A DNA stretch of 64,000 bases from Huaxiibacter chinensis (GCF_022171985.1 NZ_JAJVHF010000002.1:1-64000), one strand, 5' to 3'; counted from the first letter of the stretch, positions 1-11,343 are shown. The notes: generated by a model from the letters alone, not told the origin. Program-made: numbers and translations.

Positions 1-72
1 TGATAGGTCGGGTGTGTAAGCGCAGCGATGCGTTGAGCTAACCGATACTAATGAACCGTGAGGCTTAACCTT
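1..72 (+). rRNA. rrl: 23S ribosomal RNA, 3' end (partial)
   Basis: The window opens inside the last helix region of 23S rRNA. The segment ending in GAGGCTTAACCTT is the canonical enterobacterial 23S 3' terminus. The rest of the gene lies upstream of the window. Because metA follows, this is most likely the equivalent of the E. coli rrnE operon (inference from synteny). Confidence 0.95.
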
Positions 73-133
73 ACAACGCCGAAGATGTTTTGGCGTGAGA
101 GATGATTTTCAGCTGATACAGATTAACAGAATT

Positions 134-253
134 TGCCTGGCGGCTTTAGCGCGGTGGTCCCACCTGACCCCATGCCGAACTCAGAAGTGAAACGCCGTAG
201 CGCCGATGGTAGTGTGGGGCCTCCCCATGCGAGAGTAGGGAACTGCCAGGCAT
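134..253 (+). rRNA. rrf: 5S ribosomal RNA
   Basis: A 120-nt sequence starts TGCCTGGCGGC and ends ACTGCCAGGCAT, so its two ends pair as helix I of 5S rRNA. The internal CCCACCTGACCCCATGCCGA segment is the standard loop A/helix II sequence. It lies 61 nt after the 23S end, as expected for the distal end of an rrn operon. No tRNA follows it. Confidence 0.97.
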
Positions 254-264
254 TAATTAAGAAG

Positions 265-294
265 AACCCCGTACCGTAAGGTGCGGGGTTTTTT
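265..294 (+). terminator. rrn operon rho-independent terminator
   Basis: An 11-bp stem (AACCCCGTACC / GGTGCGGGGTT, one wobble pair) with a GTAA loop is followed directly by a T run. It sits just after the 5S gene and closes the rRNA operon. Confidence 0.9.
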
Positions 295-400
295 GCTTTG
301 TACGCGATATACCGAACCACAGACTCATCTCCTTGAAACTTTCTCACCTTCCAAACTGTTCCTCGACATTGCTCATATTTATGGGTATTGTCAGCTATCT

Positions 401-424
401 GGATGTCTAAACGTTTATACGTAT
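401..424 (+). promoter_or_regulatory. Tandem MetJ boxes upstream of metA
   Basis: Three adjacent 8-bp boxes, GGATGTCT, AAACGTTT and ATACGTAT, resemble the MetJ consensus AGACGTCT and are arranged without gaps. They lie 20-43 bp before the metA start, matching the known control of metA by the S-adenosylmethionine-bound MetJ repressor. The box matches are visible in the sequence; MetJ binding is inferred. Confidence 0.75.
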
Positions 425-443
425 GCTGTGAGGATCTAAGGTT

Positions 444-1373
444 ATGCCGATTCGGGTGCAGGACGAGCTACCAGCCGTCAATTTTTTGCGTGAGGAAAAT
501 GTCTTTGTCATGAAGGCCTCGCGTGCGACAGGTCAGGAAATTCGTCCACTTAAGGTTTTGATCCTTAACCTGATGCCGAAAAAGATCGAAACAGAGAACC
601 AGTTCCTCCGGTTACTCTCAAACTCGCCGCTGCAGGTAGATATTCAACTCCTGCGCATTGATGCGCGTGAGTCGCGAAATACCCCCGCTGAGCATCTGAA
701 TAACTTTTACTGCGATTTTGACGATATCCGTAATGACAACTTTGACGGACTGATCGTCACGGGTGCTCCGCTGGGTCTGGTGGAGTTCAACGACGTGGCC
801 TACTGGCCGCAGATCGAACAGGTTCTGGAGTGGGCAAAAGATCATGTTACCTCCACGCTGTTTGTCTGCTGGGCTGTTCAGGCCGCGCTTAATATTCTTT
901 ATGGCATTCCAAAACAGACGCGTACCGAAAAGCTGTCTGGGGTCTATGAGCACCACATTCTCCATCCGCACGCCCTGCTGACGCGTGGATTTGATGATTT
1001 CTTCCTGGCTCCCCATTCTCGCTATGCAGATTTTCCGGCCGCGCTGATACGTGATTACACCGACCTGGAAATCCTGGCTGAAACCGAAGACGGGGATGCC
1101 TATCTCTTTGCCAGTAAAGACAAACGTATCGCTTTTGTCACGGGGCATCCTGAATATGATGCACACACGCTGGCGGGAGAGTTTTTCCGTGATGTAGAAG
1201 CGGGCCTTTCTCCCCAGGTGCCCTATAACTACTTCCCAAAAGACGATCCACAAAACACGCCAAGAGCGTCCTGGCGCAGCCATGGTAATTTGCTCTTTAC
1301 CAACTGGCTCAACTACTACGTCTATCAGATCACGCCATACGATCTGCGCCATATGAATCCGACGCTGGAATAA
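444..1373 (+). CDS. metA: Homoserine O-succinyltransferase MetA
   Basis: MetA transfers a succinyl group from succinyl-CoA to L-homoserine, the first committed step of methionine synthesis, in the cytoplasm. The 309-residue length equals the usual enterobacterial MetA. The N-terminus [15 protein letters not shown], the catalytic cysteine in [10 protein letters not shown] near residue 142, and the HPEYD motif near residue 235 (catalytic His) are all present. It is a single-gene unit between the rrn operon and its own terminator. The MetJ boxes upstream predict methionine repression. Confidence 0.97.
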   Translation: MPIRVQDELPAVNFLREENVFVMKASRATGQEIRPLKVLILNLMPKKIETENQFLRLLSNSPLQVDIQLLRIDARESRNTPAEHLNNFYCDFDDIRNDNFDGLIVTGAPLGLVEFNDVAYWPQIEQVLEWAKDHVTSTLFVCWAVQAALNILYGIPKQTRTEKLSGVYEHHILHPHALLTRGFDDFFLAPHSRYADFPAALIRDYTDLEILAETEDGDAYLFASKDKRIAFVTGHPEYDAHTLAGEFFRDVEAGLSPQVPYNYFPKDDPQNTPRASWRSHGNLLFTNWLNYYVYQITPYDLRHMNPTLE

Positions 1374-1417
1374 TCCGCTAGCAAAAACGATCCTAAAGCG
1401 TTTCAGCTCTCCTTATC

Positions 1418-1443
1418 AGGCACCTTCGGGTGCCTTTTTTATT
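1418..1443 (+). terminator. metA terminator
   Basis: The stem AGGCACC/GGTGCCT, closed by a TTCG tetraloop and followed by a T run, lies 45 bp after the metA stop codon. Confidence 0.9.
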
Positions 1444-1520
1444 TCCGAAATTCAAATCAATGAGTGAATAAATTTTAAATTCATATTAATCAGGTGGTTA
1501 TCTTTAATATTTAATTAAAA

Positions 1521-1535
1521 TGGAAATTGTTTTTG
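1521..1535 (+). promoter_or_regulatory. IclR operator of aceBAK
   Basis: TGGAAATTGTTTTTG matches 11 of 15 positions of the IclR box TGGAAATNATTTCCA. The surrounding AT-rich sequence resembles the E. coli aceB operator region as I remember it. It lies about 105 bp before aceB, so acetate/fatty-acid induction through release of IclR is expected. Confidence 0.65.
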
Positions 1536-1639
1536 ATTTTGAAAAAATAATGGATAGTCTTAACTCTGCTGAGTGAAAAAGACACAACGATCGTTTACTC
1601 GGCCTGGGGAGAATTTTTGGAACGAAGAGGATCCGGACT

Positions 1640-3241
1640 ATGACGCAACAGGCAACGACAGAAGACGAACTGAGCTTTAGCCAGCCGTATGGCGAGCACG
1701 AACAGCAGATATTGACGCCAGATGCCGTTGAGTTTCTGGCTGAACTGGTCACGCGCTTTACGCCAAAGCGGAACAAGCTTCTGGCAGCGCGGATCCAGCA
1801 ACAGCAAGAAATCGATAACGGCACGCTTCCCGATTTCATTTCGGAAACCGCTTCCATTCGTGACAGTGAGTGGCAGATTCGTGGTATCCCCGCTGATTTG
1901 CAGGATCGTCGTGTTGAAATTACCGGTCCCGTTGAGCGCAAGATGGTGATCAATGCCATGAATGCGAACGTTAAGGTTTTTATGGCGGACTTCGAAGATT
2001 CACTGGCACCGGACTGGTGTAAAGTGATCGAAGGCCAGGTAAACCTGCGTGATGCGGTCAACGGTACGATCAGTTACACCAATGAAGCCGGAAAAATATA
2101 CCAGCTCAAACCGAATCCGGCGGTGCTGATTTGTCGTGTACGCGGGTTGCATCTGCCTGAAAAACACGTCACCTGGCGCAATGAAGCGATCCCCGGCAGC
2201 CTGTTTGATTTTGCGCTCTACTTCTTCCACAACCATCAAACCCTGCTGGCAAAAGGCAGCGGCCCCTACTTCTATCTGCCTAAAACCCAATCCTGGCAGG
2301 AGGCGGCGTGGTGGAGCGAGGTGTTCAGCTACGCCGAAGATCGCTTCAACCTGCCGCGTGGCACCATCAAAGCCACCCTGTTGATTGAAACTTTGCCTGC
2401 GGTCTTCCAGATGGACGAGATTCTGCATGCCCTGCGTGACCATATCGTGGGGCTGAACTGCGGGCGCTGGGACTACATTTTTAGCTATATCAAGACCCTG
2501 AAGAATTATCCGGACCGCGTACTGCCGGACCGTCAGGTCGTCACCATGGATAAGCCTTTCCTGAACGCCTATTCGCGCCTGTTGATTAAAACCTGCCACA
2601 AACGCGGTGCCTTCGCGATGGGCGGCATGGCCGCATTTATCCCGAGCAAAGATGCGGAGCGTAACACTCAGGTATTGAACAGAGTGAAAGCGGATAAAGA
2701 GCTTGAGGCTCGCAACGGCCACGACGGAACCTGGATTGCCCACCCGGGTCTGGCCGACACGGCAATGAGCGTATTCAGCCAAACCTTAGGCGACCGTCAG
2801 AATCAATTATTGGTCTTACGCGAAGAAGATGCGCCTGTCACCGCAGAACACCTGCTGGCGCCGTGTGAGGGTGAGCGGACGGAAGAGGGGATGCGCGCCA
2901 ACATCCGCGTCGCTGTCCAGTACATCGAAGCCTGGATCTCTGGCAACGGCTGTGTGCCGATCTACGGTCTGATGGAAGATGCGGCCACCGCCGAAATTTC
3001 ACGTACCTCTATCTGGCAGTGGATCCACCACCAGAAAACGCTGAGTAACGGCAAGCCGGTGACCAAATCCTTGTTCCGTCAGATGCTGGCCGAAGAGATG
3101 ATGACCATTCAGGAGGAGCTTGGAGAGCACCGCTTTAGCAGTGGTCGCTTCGATGACGCTGCCCGTCTCATGGAGCAAATCACCACATCAGATGACTTAA
3201 TCGACTTCCTCACCCTGCCGGGCTACCGCTTACTGGCCTGA
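1640..3241 (+). CDS. aceB: Malate synthase A
   Basis: AceB condenses glyoxylate with acetyl-CoA to give malate, the second step of the glyoxylate shunt during growth on acetate or fatty acids. The 533-residue length is that of the E. coli A-type enzyme. The family signature [16 protein letters not shown] lies near residue 266, and [12 protein letters not shown] (residues 115-126) belongs to the TIM-barrel active site. The ATG is preceded by a purine-rich AGAGGAT stretch. It is the first gene of aceBAK, 31 bp before aceA, and is controlled by the IclR box upstream. Confidence 0.97.
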   Translation: MTQQATTEDELSFSQPYGEHEQQILTPDAVEFLAELVTRFTPKRNKLLAARIQQQQEIDNGTLPDFISETASIRDSEWQIRGIPADLQDRRVEITGPVERKMVINAMNANVKVFMADFEDSLAPDWCKVIEGQVNLRDAVNGTISYTNEAGKIYQLKPNPAVLICRVRGLHLPEKHVTWRNEAIPGSLFDFALYFFHNHQTLLAKGSGPYFYLPKTQSWQEAAWWSEVFSYAEDRFNLPRGTIKATLLIETLPAVFQMDEILHALRDHIVGLNCGRWDYIFSYIKTLKNYPDRVLPDRQVVTMDKPFLNAYSRLLIKTCHKRGAFAMGGMAAFIPSKDAERNTQVLNRVKADKELEARNGHDGTWIAHPGLADTAMSVFSQTLGDRQNQLLVLREEDAPVTAEHLLAPCEGERTEEGMRANIRVAVQYIEAWISGNGCVPIYGLMEDAATAEISRTSIWQWIHHQKTLSNGKPVTKSLFRQMLAEEMMTIQEELGEHRFSSGRFDDAARLMEQITTSDDLIDFLTLPGYRLLA

Positions 3242-3272
3242 TTCACTCAATAATAATATGGAGCATCTGCAC

Positions 3273-4577
3273 ATGAAAACTCGTACCCAACAAATCGAAG
3301 CGTTACAAAAAGAGTGGACGCAACCGCGCTGGGAAGGCATCACCCGTCCGTACAGCGCAGAGGAAGTGGTGAAATTACGCGGCTCGGTGAACCCGGAATG
3401 CACGCTGGCGCAATTGGGTGCCGCGAAAATGTGGCGTCTGCTGCACGGTGAGTCGAAGAAAGGGTACATCAACAGCCTCGGCGCACTGACCGGCGGTCAG
3501 GCCTTACAGCAGGCGAAAGCCGGTATTGAAGCCGTTTATTTGTCCGGCTGGCAGGTGGCTGCCGATGCTAACCTGGCATCCAGTATGTATCCGGACCAGT
3601 CACTCTATCCGGCCAACTCGGTGCCCTCGGTTGTTGATCGCATCAATAATACCTTTCGTCGGGCGGATCAGATCCAGTGGGCATCCGGCATCGAACCGAA
3701 CGATCCCCGCTTTGTCGATTATTTCCTGCCGATTGTCGCGGATGCCGAAGCGGGTTTTGGCGGCGTGCTGAATGCGTTTGAGTTGATGAAATCAATGATC
3801 GAAGCCGGTGCAGCGGCCGTCCACTTTGAAGACCAGTTGGCCTCGGTGAAGAAGTGCGGGCATATGGGCGGCAAAGTACTGGTCCCGACTCAGGAAGCGA
3901 TTCAAAAGCTGGTTGCGGCGCGTCTGGCTGCAGATGTGCTCGGCGTCCCTACGCTTGTGATCGCCCGTACGGATGCGGATGCCGCCGATCTCATCACCTC
4001 CGACTGCGATCCCTATGACAGCGAATTCATCACCGGCGAACGCACCAGCGAAGGTTTCTACCGTACCCATGCGGGAATTGAACAAGCCATCAGCCGTGGC
4101 CTGGCGTACGCCCCTTACGCCGATCTGGTGTGGTGTGAAACGTCCACGCCGGATCTGGCCCTGGCGAAGCGCTTTGCCGAGGCTATTCACGCTAAATACC
4201 CGGGCAAGCTTCTGGCCTATAACTGCTCGCCATCCTTCAACTGGCAGAAAAACCTCGACGACGCCACCATCGCGAGTTTCCAGGAACAGCTGTCGGAGAT
4301 GGGCTACAAATACCAGTTCATTACGCTGGCCGGTATCCACAGCATGTGGTTCAACATGTTTGATTTAGCCCACGCCTACGCACAGGGCGAAGGGATGAAG
4401 CATTACGTCGAAAAAGTGCAGCAGCCTGAGTTCGCGGCCAGTAAAGAAGGGTATACCTTCGCCTCTCATCAGCAGGAAGTCGGCACGGGTTACTTTGATA
4501 AGGTCACCACGATCATTCAGGGCGGCGCCTCCTCCGTCACGGCTTTAACGGGATCGACGGAAGAAGCACAGTTCTGA
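3273..4577 (+). CDS. aceA: Isocitrate lyase
   Basis: AceA cleaves isocitrate to succinate and glyoxylate, the entry step of the glyoxylate shunt. The start chosen gives [11 protein letters not shown] and 434 residues, the usual E. coli length. An in-frame ATG five codons upstream is possible but less likely. The catalytic signature KKCGH has its cysteine at residue 195, as in the known enzyme. The residues WCETSTPD and the C-terminal region ending TEEAQF are intact. It lies between aceB and aceK, with a REP-type palindrome separating it from aceK. Confidence 0.97.
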   Translation: MKTRTQQIEALQKEWTQPRWEGITRPYSAEEVVKLRGSVNPECTLAQLGAAKMWRLLHGESKKGYINSLGALTGGQALQQAKAGIEAVYLSGWQVAADANLASSMYPDQSLYPANSVPSVVDRINNTFRRADQIQWASGIEPNDPRFVDYFLPIVADAEAGFGGVLNAFELMKSMIEAGAAAVHFEDQLASVKKCGHMGGKVLVPTQEAIQKLVAARLAADVLGVPTLVIARTDADAADLITSDCDPYDSEFITGERTSEGFYRTHAGIEQAISRGLAYAPYADLVWCETSTPDLALAKRFAEAIHAKYPGKLLAYNCSPSFNWQKNLDDATIASFQEQLSEMGYKYQFITLAGIHSMWFNMFDLAHAYAQGEGMKHYVEKVQQPEFAASKEGYTFASHQQEVGTGYFDKVTTIIQGGASSVTALTGSTEEAQF

Positions 4578-4586
4578 GCCGTTTCA

Positions 4587-4650
4587 TGCCCGGTGGCGAT
4601 GTGATTGCCGGGCCTACGACTGACGCCCTTTCCCGCCCGGAGGGGGCGGG
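4587..4650. repeat. REP-type palindromes between aceA and aceK
   Basis: Two imperfect hairpins sit in the 89-bp aceA-aceK gap. The first (GCCCGGTGGCG...GCCGGGCCTAC) has the classic REP/BIME form. The second is CCCGCCC-GGAGG-GGGCGGG followed by TTGAGGGAG, which looks like a degenerate relative of the CCCTCTCC hairpin found elsewhere in the window. E. coli also carries REP sequences here. They may lower aceK expression relative to aceA (known for REP in general; inferred here). Confidence 0.7.
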
Positions 4651-4666
4651 TTGAGGGAGTCGAAGC

Positions 4667-6412
4667 ATGTCGCGTGGCCGGGAATTATTGATTGCACAGA
4701 CTATTTTGCAGGGCTTTGATGCTCAGTATGGACGTTTTCTGGAAGTCACTTCGGGCGCGCAGCAACGCTTTGAACAGGCAGACTGGCACGCCGTTCAGCA
4801 GGCCATGAAGCAGCGCATTCATTTATACGATCATCACGTGGGCCTGGTGGTGGAGCAGTTGCGCTGTATTACCGACGGCAACACGCCTGATGCCGCTTTT
4901 TTGCTGCGGGTCAAAGAGCATTACACCCATTTATTACCCGATTACCCTCGCTTTGAAATTGCGGAGAGCTTTTTCAACTCCGTTTATTGCCGGTTATTTG
5001 ACCACCGCTCGCTGTCTCCTGAGCGGTTATTTATTTTCAGTTCTCAACCGGAAGGGCGATTTCGCGCCATACCGCGTCCGCTGGCAAAAGATTTTTATCC
5101 CGATCCGGGATGGGAGAGCCTGTTAACGAAAGTCCTCACCGATCTTCCCCTGCGCCTGCCCTGGCAACATCGTCAACGGGATGTGGGCTATATCATGCAG
5201 CATCTGTACGAAGCCGTAGGCGAAAAGAGACTGCAACAGAGTCATCTGCAGGTTGCAAATGAGCTTTTCTATCGAAATAAAGCGGCGTGGCTGGTTGGAA
5301 AACTGATCACCCCAGAATTAACCTTGCCCTTTCTGCTGCCGATTCATCGCACCGACGAAGGCGAGCTGTTTGTCGATGCCTGTCTGACCACGCACGCCGA
5401 AGCGAGCATTGTGTTCGGTTTCGCCCGCTCCTATTTTATGGTCTATGCCCCGCTTCCCGCTGCGCTGGTTGAATGGCTGCGTGAGCTTTTACCGGTGAAA
5501 ACCACGGCTGAGCTGTATATGGCGATTGGCTGTCAAAAACACGCCAAAACAGAAAGTTACCGGGAATATCTGCACTATATCGCCCGCGCCGATGAACAGT
5601 TTGTTGAAGCACCTGGCATTCGCGGCATGGTCATGCTGGTGTTTACCCTGCCCGGTTTCGACCGCGTCTTTAAGGTCATTAAAGACCGTTTCGCCCCGCA
5701 GAAGGAGATGACCGCGGCACATGTCCGTGCCTGTTACCAGCTGGTCAAAGAACATGACCGCGTTGGGCGGATGGCTGATACGCAGGAATTCGAAAATTTT
5801 GTGCTGGATAAGCGTCAGATTGCGCCGGCATTAATGGCCCTGCTGATGCAGGAGGCGTCAGGCAAAATCACCGATTTGGGCGATAAAATTTCGATTAGCC
5901 ATCTCTATATTGAGCGCCGGATGGTGCCGCTGAATATCTGGCTTGAGCAGGTTGAGGGGGCGCAGCTTCGCGATGCGATTGAAGAATACGGGAACGCGAT
6001 TCGTCAGCTTGCCGCTGCCAATATCTTCCCGGGCGACATGCTGTTTAAAAATTTTGGCGTGACGCGACACGGGCGCGTGGTGTTCTATGATTACGACGAA
6101 ATTTGCTATATGACCGAGGTGAATTTCCGCACCATTCCCCCGGCGCGCTATCCCGAAGATGAGATGTCGGGTGAGCCGTGGTACAGCGTCTCGCCTGGAG
6201 ACGTCTTCCCGGAAGAGTTTCGTCACTGGCTGTGCGCGGACCCGCGCATCAAACCACTCTTTGAAGAGATGCATAACGACCTTTTCCACGCCGACTACTG
6301 GCGCGGCCTGCAAACGCGAATAAAGAACGGGCATGTTGAGGACGTTTACGCCTACCGGCGCAGGCAGCGGTTTTGCATCAGGTTTTCCCCCTCTCCACAG
6401 GGAGAGGGCTGA
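4667..6412 (+). CDS. aceK: Isocitrate dehydrogenase kinase/phosphatase
   Basis: AceK reversibly phosphorylates isocitrate dehydrogenase, diverting carbon from the TCA cycle into the glyoxylate shunt. At 581 residues it is close to the usual 578. The kinase-like segments [18 protein letters not shown] and [12 protein letters not shown] (metal-binding Asp region) are intact. The oddity is the tail. After the conserved AYRRRQRF the last codons read SPSPQGEG and stop, and are encoded by the CCCTCTCC/GGAGAGGG palindrome rather than by the normal AceK end. The core should still function. Last gene of aceBAK. Confidence 0.95.
   Translation: MSRGRELLIAQTILQGFDAQYGRFLEVTSGAQQRFEQADWHAVQQAMKQRIHLYDHHVGLVVEQLRCITDGNTPDAAFLLRVKEHYTHLLPDYPRFEIAESFFNSVYCRLFDHRSLSPERLFIFSSQPEGRFRAIPRPLAKDFYPDPGWESLLTKVLTDLPLRLPWQHRQRDVGYIMQHLYEAVGEKRLQQSHLQVANELFYRNKAAWLVGKLITPELTLPFLLPIHRTDEGELFVDACLTTHAEASIVFGFARSYFMVYAPLPAALVEWLRELLPVKTTAELYMAIGCQKHAKTESYREYLHYIARADEQFVEAPGIRGMVMLVFTLPGFDRVFKVIKDRFAPQKEMTAAHVRACYQLVKEHDRVGRMADTQEFENFVLDKRQIAPALMALLMQEASGKITDLGDKISISHLYIERRMVPLNIWLEQVEGAQLRDAIEEYGNAIRQLAAANIFPGDMLFKNFGVTRHGRVVFYDYDEICYMTEVNFRTIPPARYPEDEMSGEPWYSVSPGDVFPEEFRHWLCADPRIKPLFEEMHNDLFHADYWRGLQTRIKNGHVEDVYAYRRRQRFCIRFSPSPQGEG
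6387..6410. repeat. CCCTCTCC...GGAGAGGG palindrome inside the 3' end of aceK
   Basis: CCCTCTCC-ACAG-GGAGAGGG (6389-6408) is the same hairpin that forms the 68-bp tandem array at 47974-48568. It encodes the last residues SPSPQGEG of AceK, and the stop codon TGA follows immediately. Confidence 0.85.
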
Positions 6413-6438
6413 ATAAAGGCATCAGACCGCCTTAAAGC

Positions 6439-7266
6439 TTAACGAATCCCGCCGTAGGCCAGCGTCACCTCTTTCGCGGCTTTAATTACCAGCGCGCCCA
6501 GTTCGGTGACGCGATCGTCGGTCATGCGTGAAATGGGGCCGGAGATGGAGATAGCGGCAAAAGGCTCGCGATGTTCATCAAAAATACAGGCCGCCAGGCA
6601 GCGCAGGCCCAGCGCGTGCTCTTCGTCATCAAACGAGTAACCCCGCTTACGCGTCAACGCCAGATCCTCTTTCAGATGGACGGGCGACACCAGGGTGGCG
6701 TGTGTATAGGCATGCAGCCCTTTACGGTGTAACAGGCTCGTCACCTGTTCTTCCGTGAGCTGCGACAAAAAAGCCTTACCCGCGCCGGAAGCGTGCATCG
6801 GCAATTTACCGCCGATGGGTGCAGACATGCGCATCAGCTGTGTGCATTGCACCTGATCGATAATAATCGCCTGATGATCGCTCTGGTCCAGTACCGCCAG
6901 ATTAACCGTCTCACCGGAGTCTTCCATCAATTTGCGCAGAATGGGGTGCACAATCGCCAGCAGGTTACGGCTCTGCAAGAAACTGCTGCCCACGATAAAC
7001 GCATGCGCGCCTACTGCCCAGTGCCCCAGTTCGCCGACCTGTCGTACAAAGCCCAGCTGCTGCATGGTCGTCAGTAAACGGTGCGTGGTCGAGTTAGGCA
7101 ACCCCGCCTGCTGAGCCAGTTCGGTTAACGCCACGCTGCCGTGGGATTCCGCTATCCATTCCAGAAGTTTTAATCCACGCGTCAGCGACTGAACCTGACC
7201 CGCAGGTTGCGCTGCAGGGGTGGCGGCAGGTTTTCTGCCACGTTTAGCGGGTACGGTAGCGACCAT
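6439..7266 (-). CDS. iclR: Acetate operon repressor IclR
   Basis: IclR is the DNA-binding repressor of aceBAK and of its own gene, with glyoxylate and pyruvate as opposing effectors. It has 275 residues (E. coli 274). A basic N-terminal arm with RGRKPA is followed by a winged helix-turn-helix at about residues 28-90 (ALTELAQQAGLPNSTTHRLL). The C-terminal effector domain contains the family stretch GLRCLAACIFDEH. It lies convergent with aceK, and the E. coli gene arpA that normally sits between them is missing. An IclR box lies upstream for autoregulation. Confidence 0.96.
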   Translation of the reverse strand: MVATVPAKRGRKPAATPAAQPAGQVQSLTRGLKLLEWIAESHGSVALTELAQQAGLPNSTTHRLLTTMQQLGFVRQVGELGHWAVGAHAFIVGSSFLQSRNLLAIVHPILRKLMEDSGETVNLAVLDQSDHQAIIIDQVQCTQLMRMSAPIGGKLPMHASGAGKAFLSQLTEEQVTSLLHRKGLHAYTHATLVSPVHLKEDLALTRKRGYSFDDEEHALGLRCLAACIFDEHREPFAAISISGPISRMTDDRVTELGALVIKAAKEVTLAYGGIR

Positions 7267-7288
7267 GACGGACTCCTTTTCTGTATCG

Positions 7289-7303
7289 TGGAAATCATTT
7301 TCG
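7289..7303 (-). promoter_or_regulatory. IclR autoregulatory operator
   Basis: TGGAAATCATTTTCG matches 13 of 15 positions of the palindromic IclR box TGGAAATNATTTCCA. It lies 23-37 bp upstream of the iclR start codon, in a position to overlap its promoter. Confidence 0.7.
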
Positions 7304-7356
7304 TTTTATCTGGTGATTTTGCAACCGTTATCCTGACTGATCGGAGGAGTGATGGT

Positions 7357-7375
7357 GAACATGTCTCATGTTAAC
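7357..7375. promoter_or_regulatory. Short inverted repeat upstream of metH
   Basis: AACATG-TCT-CATGTT is a perfect 6+6 bp inverted repeat about 90 bp before metH in the iclR-metH gap. It does not match the MetR consensus TGAAN5TTCA well, so the binding protein, if any, is unknown. Confidence 0.3.
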
Positions 7376-7459
7376 GCTGTGTGACTTCTCCACTCTGCCA
7401 GATTATGCCAGTATGGACTGCTGGCCTTTTGGCCTGGTTGATCGTTGTCGGGAGCGAGT

Positions 7460-10400
7460 GTGAGCAGCAAAGAAAATCAACTGCGTACGCAGTTAAACGA
7501 ACGAATTCTGGTGCTGGACGGCGGCATGGGCACCATGATCCAAGGCTACCGTCTGAGCGAAGACGCCTTTCGCGGTGAACGTTTCGCCGACTGGCCGTGC
7601 GACCTGAAAGGCAATAATGACCTGCTGGTGCTGACTCAGCCTGACATTATCGCGGCCATTCATCACGCGTATTTTGACGCGGGTGCGGATATTGTTGAAA
7701 CCAACACCTTCAACTCGACAACCATCGCTATGGCGGATTACCAGATGGAATCCCTGTCGGCGGAGATTAACTTTGCGGCGGCAAAGCTGGCGCGCGCCTG
7801 TGCAGATGAATGGACTGCCCGCACGCCGGATAAGCCGCGCTACGTGGCGGGGGTACTGGGCCCGACCAACCGTACGGCTTCTATCTCCCCGGACGTGAAC
7901 GACCCGGCGTATCGTAACGTCACCTTCGATCAGTTGGTGGCGGCCTACCGCGAATCCACTAAAGCGCTGGTGGAAGGCGGTTCCGATCTCATCATGATCG
8001 AAACGGTCTTCGATACCCTTAATGCGAAAGCCGCCATATTTGCCGTCAAGGAAGAGATGGATGCCCTGGGCGTTGATCTGCCGATCATGATTTCCGGTAC
8101 GATCACCGATGCGTCTGGCCGTACCCTTTCGGGCCAGACGACCGAGGCGTTTTATAACTCGTTACGCCACGCGGATGCCCTGACCTTCGGGCTGAACTGT
8201 GCGTTGGGGCCAGATGAACTTCGCCAGTACGTACAAGAGCTGTCGCGTATTGCCGATTGCTACGTGACCGCGCACCCGAACGCCGGCCTGCCGAATGCCT
8301 TCGGTGAATACGATTTAGACGCCGACACCATGGCCGCGCAGATTCGTGAATGGGCCGAATCGGGCTTTCTCAATATCGTTGGGGGATGTTGTGGTACAAC
8401 GCCCGAACATATCGCCGCAATGAGCAACGCGGTGGCCGGTTTGCCACCGCGTAAACTGCCTGAGCTACCGGTAGCGTGCCGCCTGGCGGGGCTGGAACCG
8501 CTGACCATCGGTAAAGAGAGCCTGTTCGTGAACGTGGGCGAACGCACCAACGTGACCGGCTCTGCAAAGTTCAAGCGTCTGATTAAAGAAGAAAAATACA
8601 ACGAAGCCTTAGATGTTGCCCGCCAGCAGGTCGAAAGCGGGGCGCAAATCATTGATATCAACATGGATGAGGGCATGCTCGACGCGGAAGCGGCGATGGT
8701 GCGTTTCCTCAACCTGATTGCCGGTGAACCGGATATTGCCCGCGTGCCGATCATGATTGACTCCTCAAAATGGGACGTCATCGAAAAAGGGCTGAAGTGC
8801 ATCCAGGGCAAAGGCATCGTCAACTCGATCTCAATGAAAGAGGGCGTTGAGCAGTTTATCCATCATGCCAGACTGGTCCGCCGTTATGGCGCAGCGGTGG
8901 TGGTGATGGCCTTTGATGAGGTCGGCCAGGCCGACACGCGTGAACGTAAAATTGAAATCTGCCGTCGCGCCTATAAGATCCTGACGGAAGAGGTCGGTTT
9001 CCCGCCTGAAGACATTATTTTCGACCCGAATATCTTCGCCGTGGCAACCGGTATCGACGAACACAACAACTACGCCCAGGACTTTATTGGCGCCTGCGAA
9101 GACATCAAACGCGAACTGCCGCATGCGTTGATTTCAGGCGGCGTGTCAAACGTGTCGTTCTCGTTCCGCGGAAACGACCCGGTGCGTGAAGCCATCCATG
9201 CCGTCTTCCTCTATTACGCCATCCGTAACGGGATGGACATGGGTATCGTCAATGCCGGGCAGCTGGCCATTTATGACGATCTCCCGGCTGAACTGCGCGA
9301 CGGCGTGGAAGATGTGATCCTGAACCGTCGGGATGATGCCACCGAGCGGATGCTGGATCTGGCGGAGAAATACCGCGGCAGCAAAGCCGATGACAGCGCC
9401 AACATTCAGCAGGCCGAATGGCGCTCGTGGGAGGTGAAAAAGCGCCTGGAGTATTCCCTGGTGAAAGGGATCACTGAATTTATCGAACTCGATACGGAAG
9501 AGGCACGTCAGCAGGCGGCTCGCCCTATCGAAGTGATCGAAGGCCCGCTGATGGACGGGATGAACGTTGTCGGGGATCTGTTTGGTGAAGGTAAAATGTT
9601 CCTGCCACAGGTGGTGAAATCCGCCCGCGTGATGAAACAAGCCGTGGCCTACCTTGAACCCTATATCGAAGCCAGCAAAGAGAAAGGCTCCAGCAACGGT
9701 AAAATGGTTATTGCGACCGTAAAGGGCGACGTCCACGACATCGGAAAAAACATCGTTGGGGTGGTGCTGCAGTGCAACAACTACGAAATAATCGATCTTG
9801 GCGTGATGGTGCCTGCGGATAAAATCCTCAAGACCGCGCGTGAGGTGAATGCAGATCTGATCGGGCTCTCCGGGCTGATTACCCCCTCGCTCGACGAAAT
9901 GGTGAACGTGGCAAAAGAGATGGAGCGCCAGGGCTTTACCATTCCGCTGTTAATTGGCGGCGCCACCACCTCCAAAGCGCATACTGCGGTAAAAATTGAG
10001 CAAAACTACAGCGGCCCGACGGTCTATGTACAGAATGCCTCGCGCACCGTGGGCGTGGTATCGGCACTGCTGTCCGCCACGCAGCATGACGACTTTGTCG
10101 CCAGAACGCGTAAAGAGTACGACACCGTGCGCATCCAGCATGGGCGTAAAAAACCCCGAACCCCGCCGGTGACGCTGGCCGCGGCGCGGGAAAACGACCT
10201 GGCCTTTGACTGGGCAAGCTATACGCCGCCGGTGGCGCATCGTCTGGGCGTGCAGGACGTCACCGCCAGTATTGAGACCTTGCGCAATTATATCGACTGG
10301 ACGCCGTTCTTCATGACCTGGTCGCTGGCCGGAAAATATCCCCGCATCCTCGAAGATGAGGTGGTTGGCGAAGAGGCGAAGCGTCTGTTTAACGATGCCA

Positions 10401-11143
10401 ACGAGATGCTCGATATGCTCAGTCGTGAGAAAAAGCTCAATCCGCGAGGAGTGGTTGGGCTGTTTCCGGCGAACCGCGTGGGCGACGATATTGAAGTCTA
10501 TCGCGACGAAACGCGCACGCACGTGCTGGCGGTCAGTCATCATCTGCGTCAGCAAACCGAGAAGATCGGCTTTGCCAACTATTGTCTGGCTGATTTTGTG
10601 GCGCCAAAACTGAGCGGCAAAGCGGACTACATCGGTGCCTTTGCCGTGACCGGTGGCCTGGAGGAGGACGCACTCGCCGAGGCCTACGAGGCGCAGCTGG
10701 ATGATTACAATAAAATCATGGTGAAAGCGATCGCCGATCGTCTGGCGGAGGCATTTGCGGAATATCTGCACGAGCGCGTGCGCAAGGTGCACTGGGGTTA
10801 TGCGCCGAATGAGAACCTGAGCAATGAGGAGCTGATTCGCGAGAATTACCAGGGTATTCGTCCGGCGCCTGGCTATCCGGCGTGTCCGGAGCACACTGAA
10901 AAAGGCACCATCTGGCAGCTTCTGGATGTGGAAACCCATACGGGAATGAAACTGACGGAATCCTTTGCCATGTGGCCCGGCGCATCGGTATCGGGCTGGT
11001 ATTTCAGCCATCCTGACAGCAAATACTACGCGGTGGCGCAAATTCAGCGCGATCAGGTGGAAGATTACGCCCGGCGGAAAGGGATGAGCATCCAGGAAGT
11101 GGAGCGCTGGCTGGCACCTAATCTGGGCTACGACGCCGACTAA
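7460..11143 (+). CDS. metH: Cobalamin-dependent methionine synthase
   Basis: MetH transfers a methyl group from methyltetrahydrofolate to homocysteine through methylcobalamin. The GTG start ([12 protein letters not shown]) was preferred over an in-frame TTG five codons upstream; it gives 1227 residues, the E. coli length. Modules in order: homocysteine-binding domain with zinc cysteines (GLNCALG and VGGCCGTTP), pterin-binding domain, cobalamin domain with DVHDIGKNI (DxHxxG, the axial histidine), and a C-terminal AdoMet reactivation domain. It is divergent from iclR and has its own terminator. Confidence 0.97.
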   Translation: MSSKENQLRTQLNERILVLDGGMGTMIQGYRLSEDAFRGERFADWPCDLKGNNDLLVLTQPDIIAAIHHAYFDAGADIVETNTFNSTTIAMADYQMESLSAEINFAAAKLARACADEWTARTPDKPRYVAGVLGPTNRTASISPDVNDPAYRNVTFDQLVAAYRESTKALVEGGSDLIMIETVFDTLNAKAAIFAVKEEMDALGVDLPIMISGTITDASGRTLSGQTTEAFYNSLRHADALTFGLNCALGPDELRQYVQELSRIADCYVTAHPNAGLPNAFGEYDLDADTMAAQIREWAESGFLNIVGGCCGTTPEHIAAMSNAVAGLPPRKLPELPVACRLAGLEPLTIGKESLFVNVGERTNVTGSAKFKRLIKEEKYNEALDVARQQVESGAQIIDINMDEGMLDAEAAMVRFLNLIAGEPDIARVPIMIDSSKWDVIEKGLKCIQGKGIVNSISMKEGVEQFIHHARLVRRYGAAVVVMAFDEVGQADTRERKIEICRRAYKILTEEVGFPPEDIIFDPNIFAVATGIDEHNNYAQDFIGACEDIKRELPHALISGGVSNVSFSFRGNDPVREAIHAVFLYYAIRNGMDMGIVNAGQLAIYDDLPAELRDGVEDVILNRRDDATERMLDLAEKYRGSKADDSANIQQAEWRSWEVKKRLEYSLVKGITEFIELDTEEARQQAARPIEVIEGPLMDGMNVVGDLFGEGKMFLPQVVKSARVMKQAVAYLEPYIEASKEKGSSNGKMVIATVKGDVHDIGKNIVGVVLQCNNYEIIDLGVMVPADKILKTAREVNADLIGLSGLITPSLDEMVNVAKEMERQGFTIPLLIGGATTSKAHTAVKIEQNYSGPTVYVQNASRTVGVVSALLSATQHDDFVARTRKEYDTVRIQHGRKKPRTPPVTLAAARENDLAFDWASYTPPVAHRLGVQDVTASIETLRNYIDWTPFFMTWSLAGKYPRILEDEVVGEEAKRLFNDANEMLDMLSREKKLNPRGVVGLFPANRVGDDIEVYRDETRTHVLAVSHHLRQQTEKIGFANYCLADFVAPKLSGKADYIGAFAVTGGLEEDALAEAYEAQLDDYNKIMVKAIADRLAEAFAEYLHERVRKVHWGYAPNENLSNEELIRENYQGIRPAPGYPACPEHTEKGTIWQLLDVETHTGMKLTESFAMWPGASVSGWYFSHPDSKYYAVAQIQRDQVEDYARRKGMSIQEVERWLAPNLGYDAD

Positions 11144-11188
11144 CAGGCGACTTATTGCCTGCCTCACGTCACCTTTCCTTACAACATA

Positions 11189-11220
11189 CAAGGCGCTCTT
11201 TGGGCGCCTTGTCTCTTTCT
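11189..11220 (+). terminator. metH terminator
   Basis: The stem CAAGGCGC/GCGCCTTG, followed by the T-rich tract GTCTCTTTCTT, lies 45 bp after the metH stop codon. Confidence 0.8.
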
Positions 11221-11261
11221 TACGTTTAAACCCTTATACTGGAAGAGTGCTCATGCGCAGA

Positions 11262-11286
11262 CCGGAAAGGCGTACCTGCCATCCGG
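11262..11286. repeat. REP-like imperfect palindrome
   Basis: CCGGAAAGGCGTACCTGCCATCCGG has CCGGA/TCCGG arms and the internal AAGGCGT typical of enterobacterial REP units. It is a single copy in the metH-yjbB gap. Confidence 0.5.
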
Positions 11287-11343
11287 GAACATCTTGCGCA
11301 ACGAGCCTGAGAAACACGTAAATGATAAGGAGGATCTACAACC

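Noticed and set aside
123-347. Small minus-strand open frame over the 5S rRNA gene
   Set aside because: It overlaps 5S rRNA and its terminator; not a protein gene.
618-1352. 244-residue open frame antisense to metA
   Set aside because: It is a frame shadow of metA with no recognisable domain.
9950-11191. 413-residue open frame antisense to metH
   Set aside because: It is the shadow of the GC-rich metH coding sequence; no motif or ribosome-binding site supports it.
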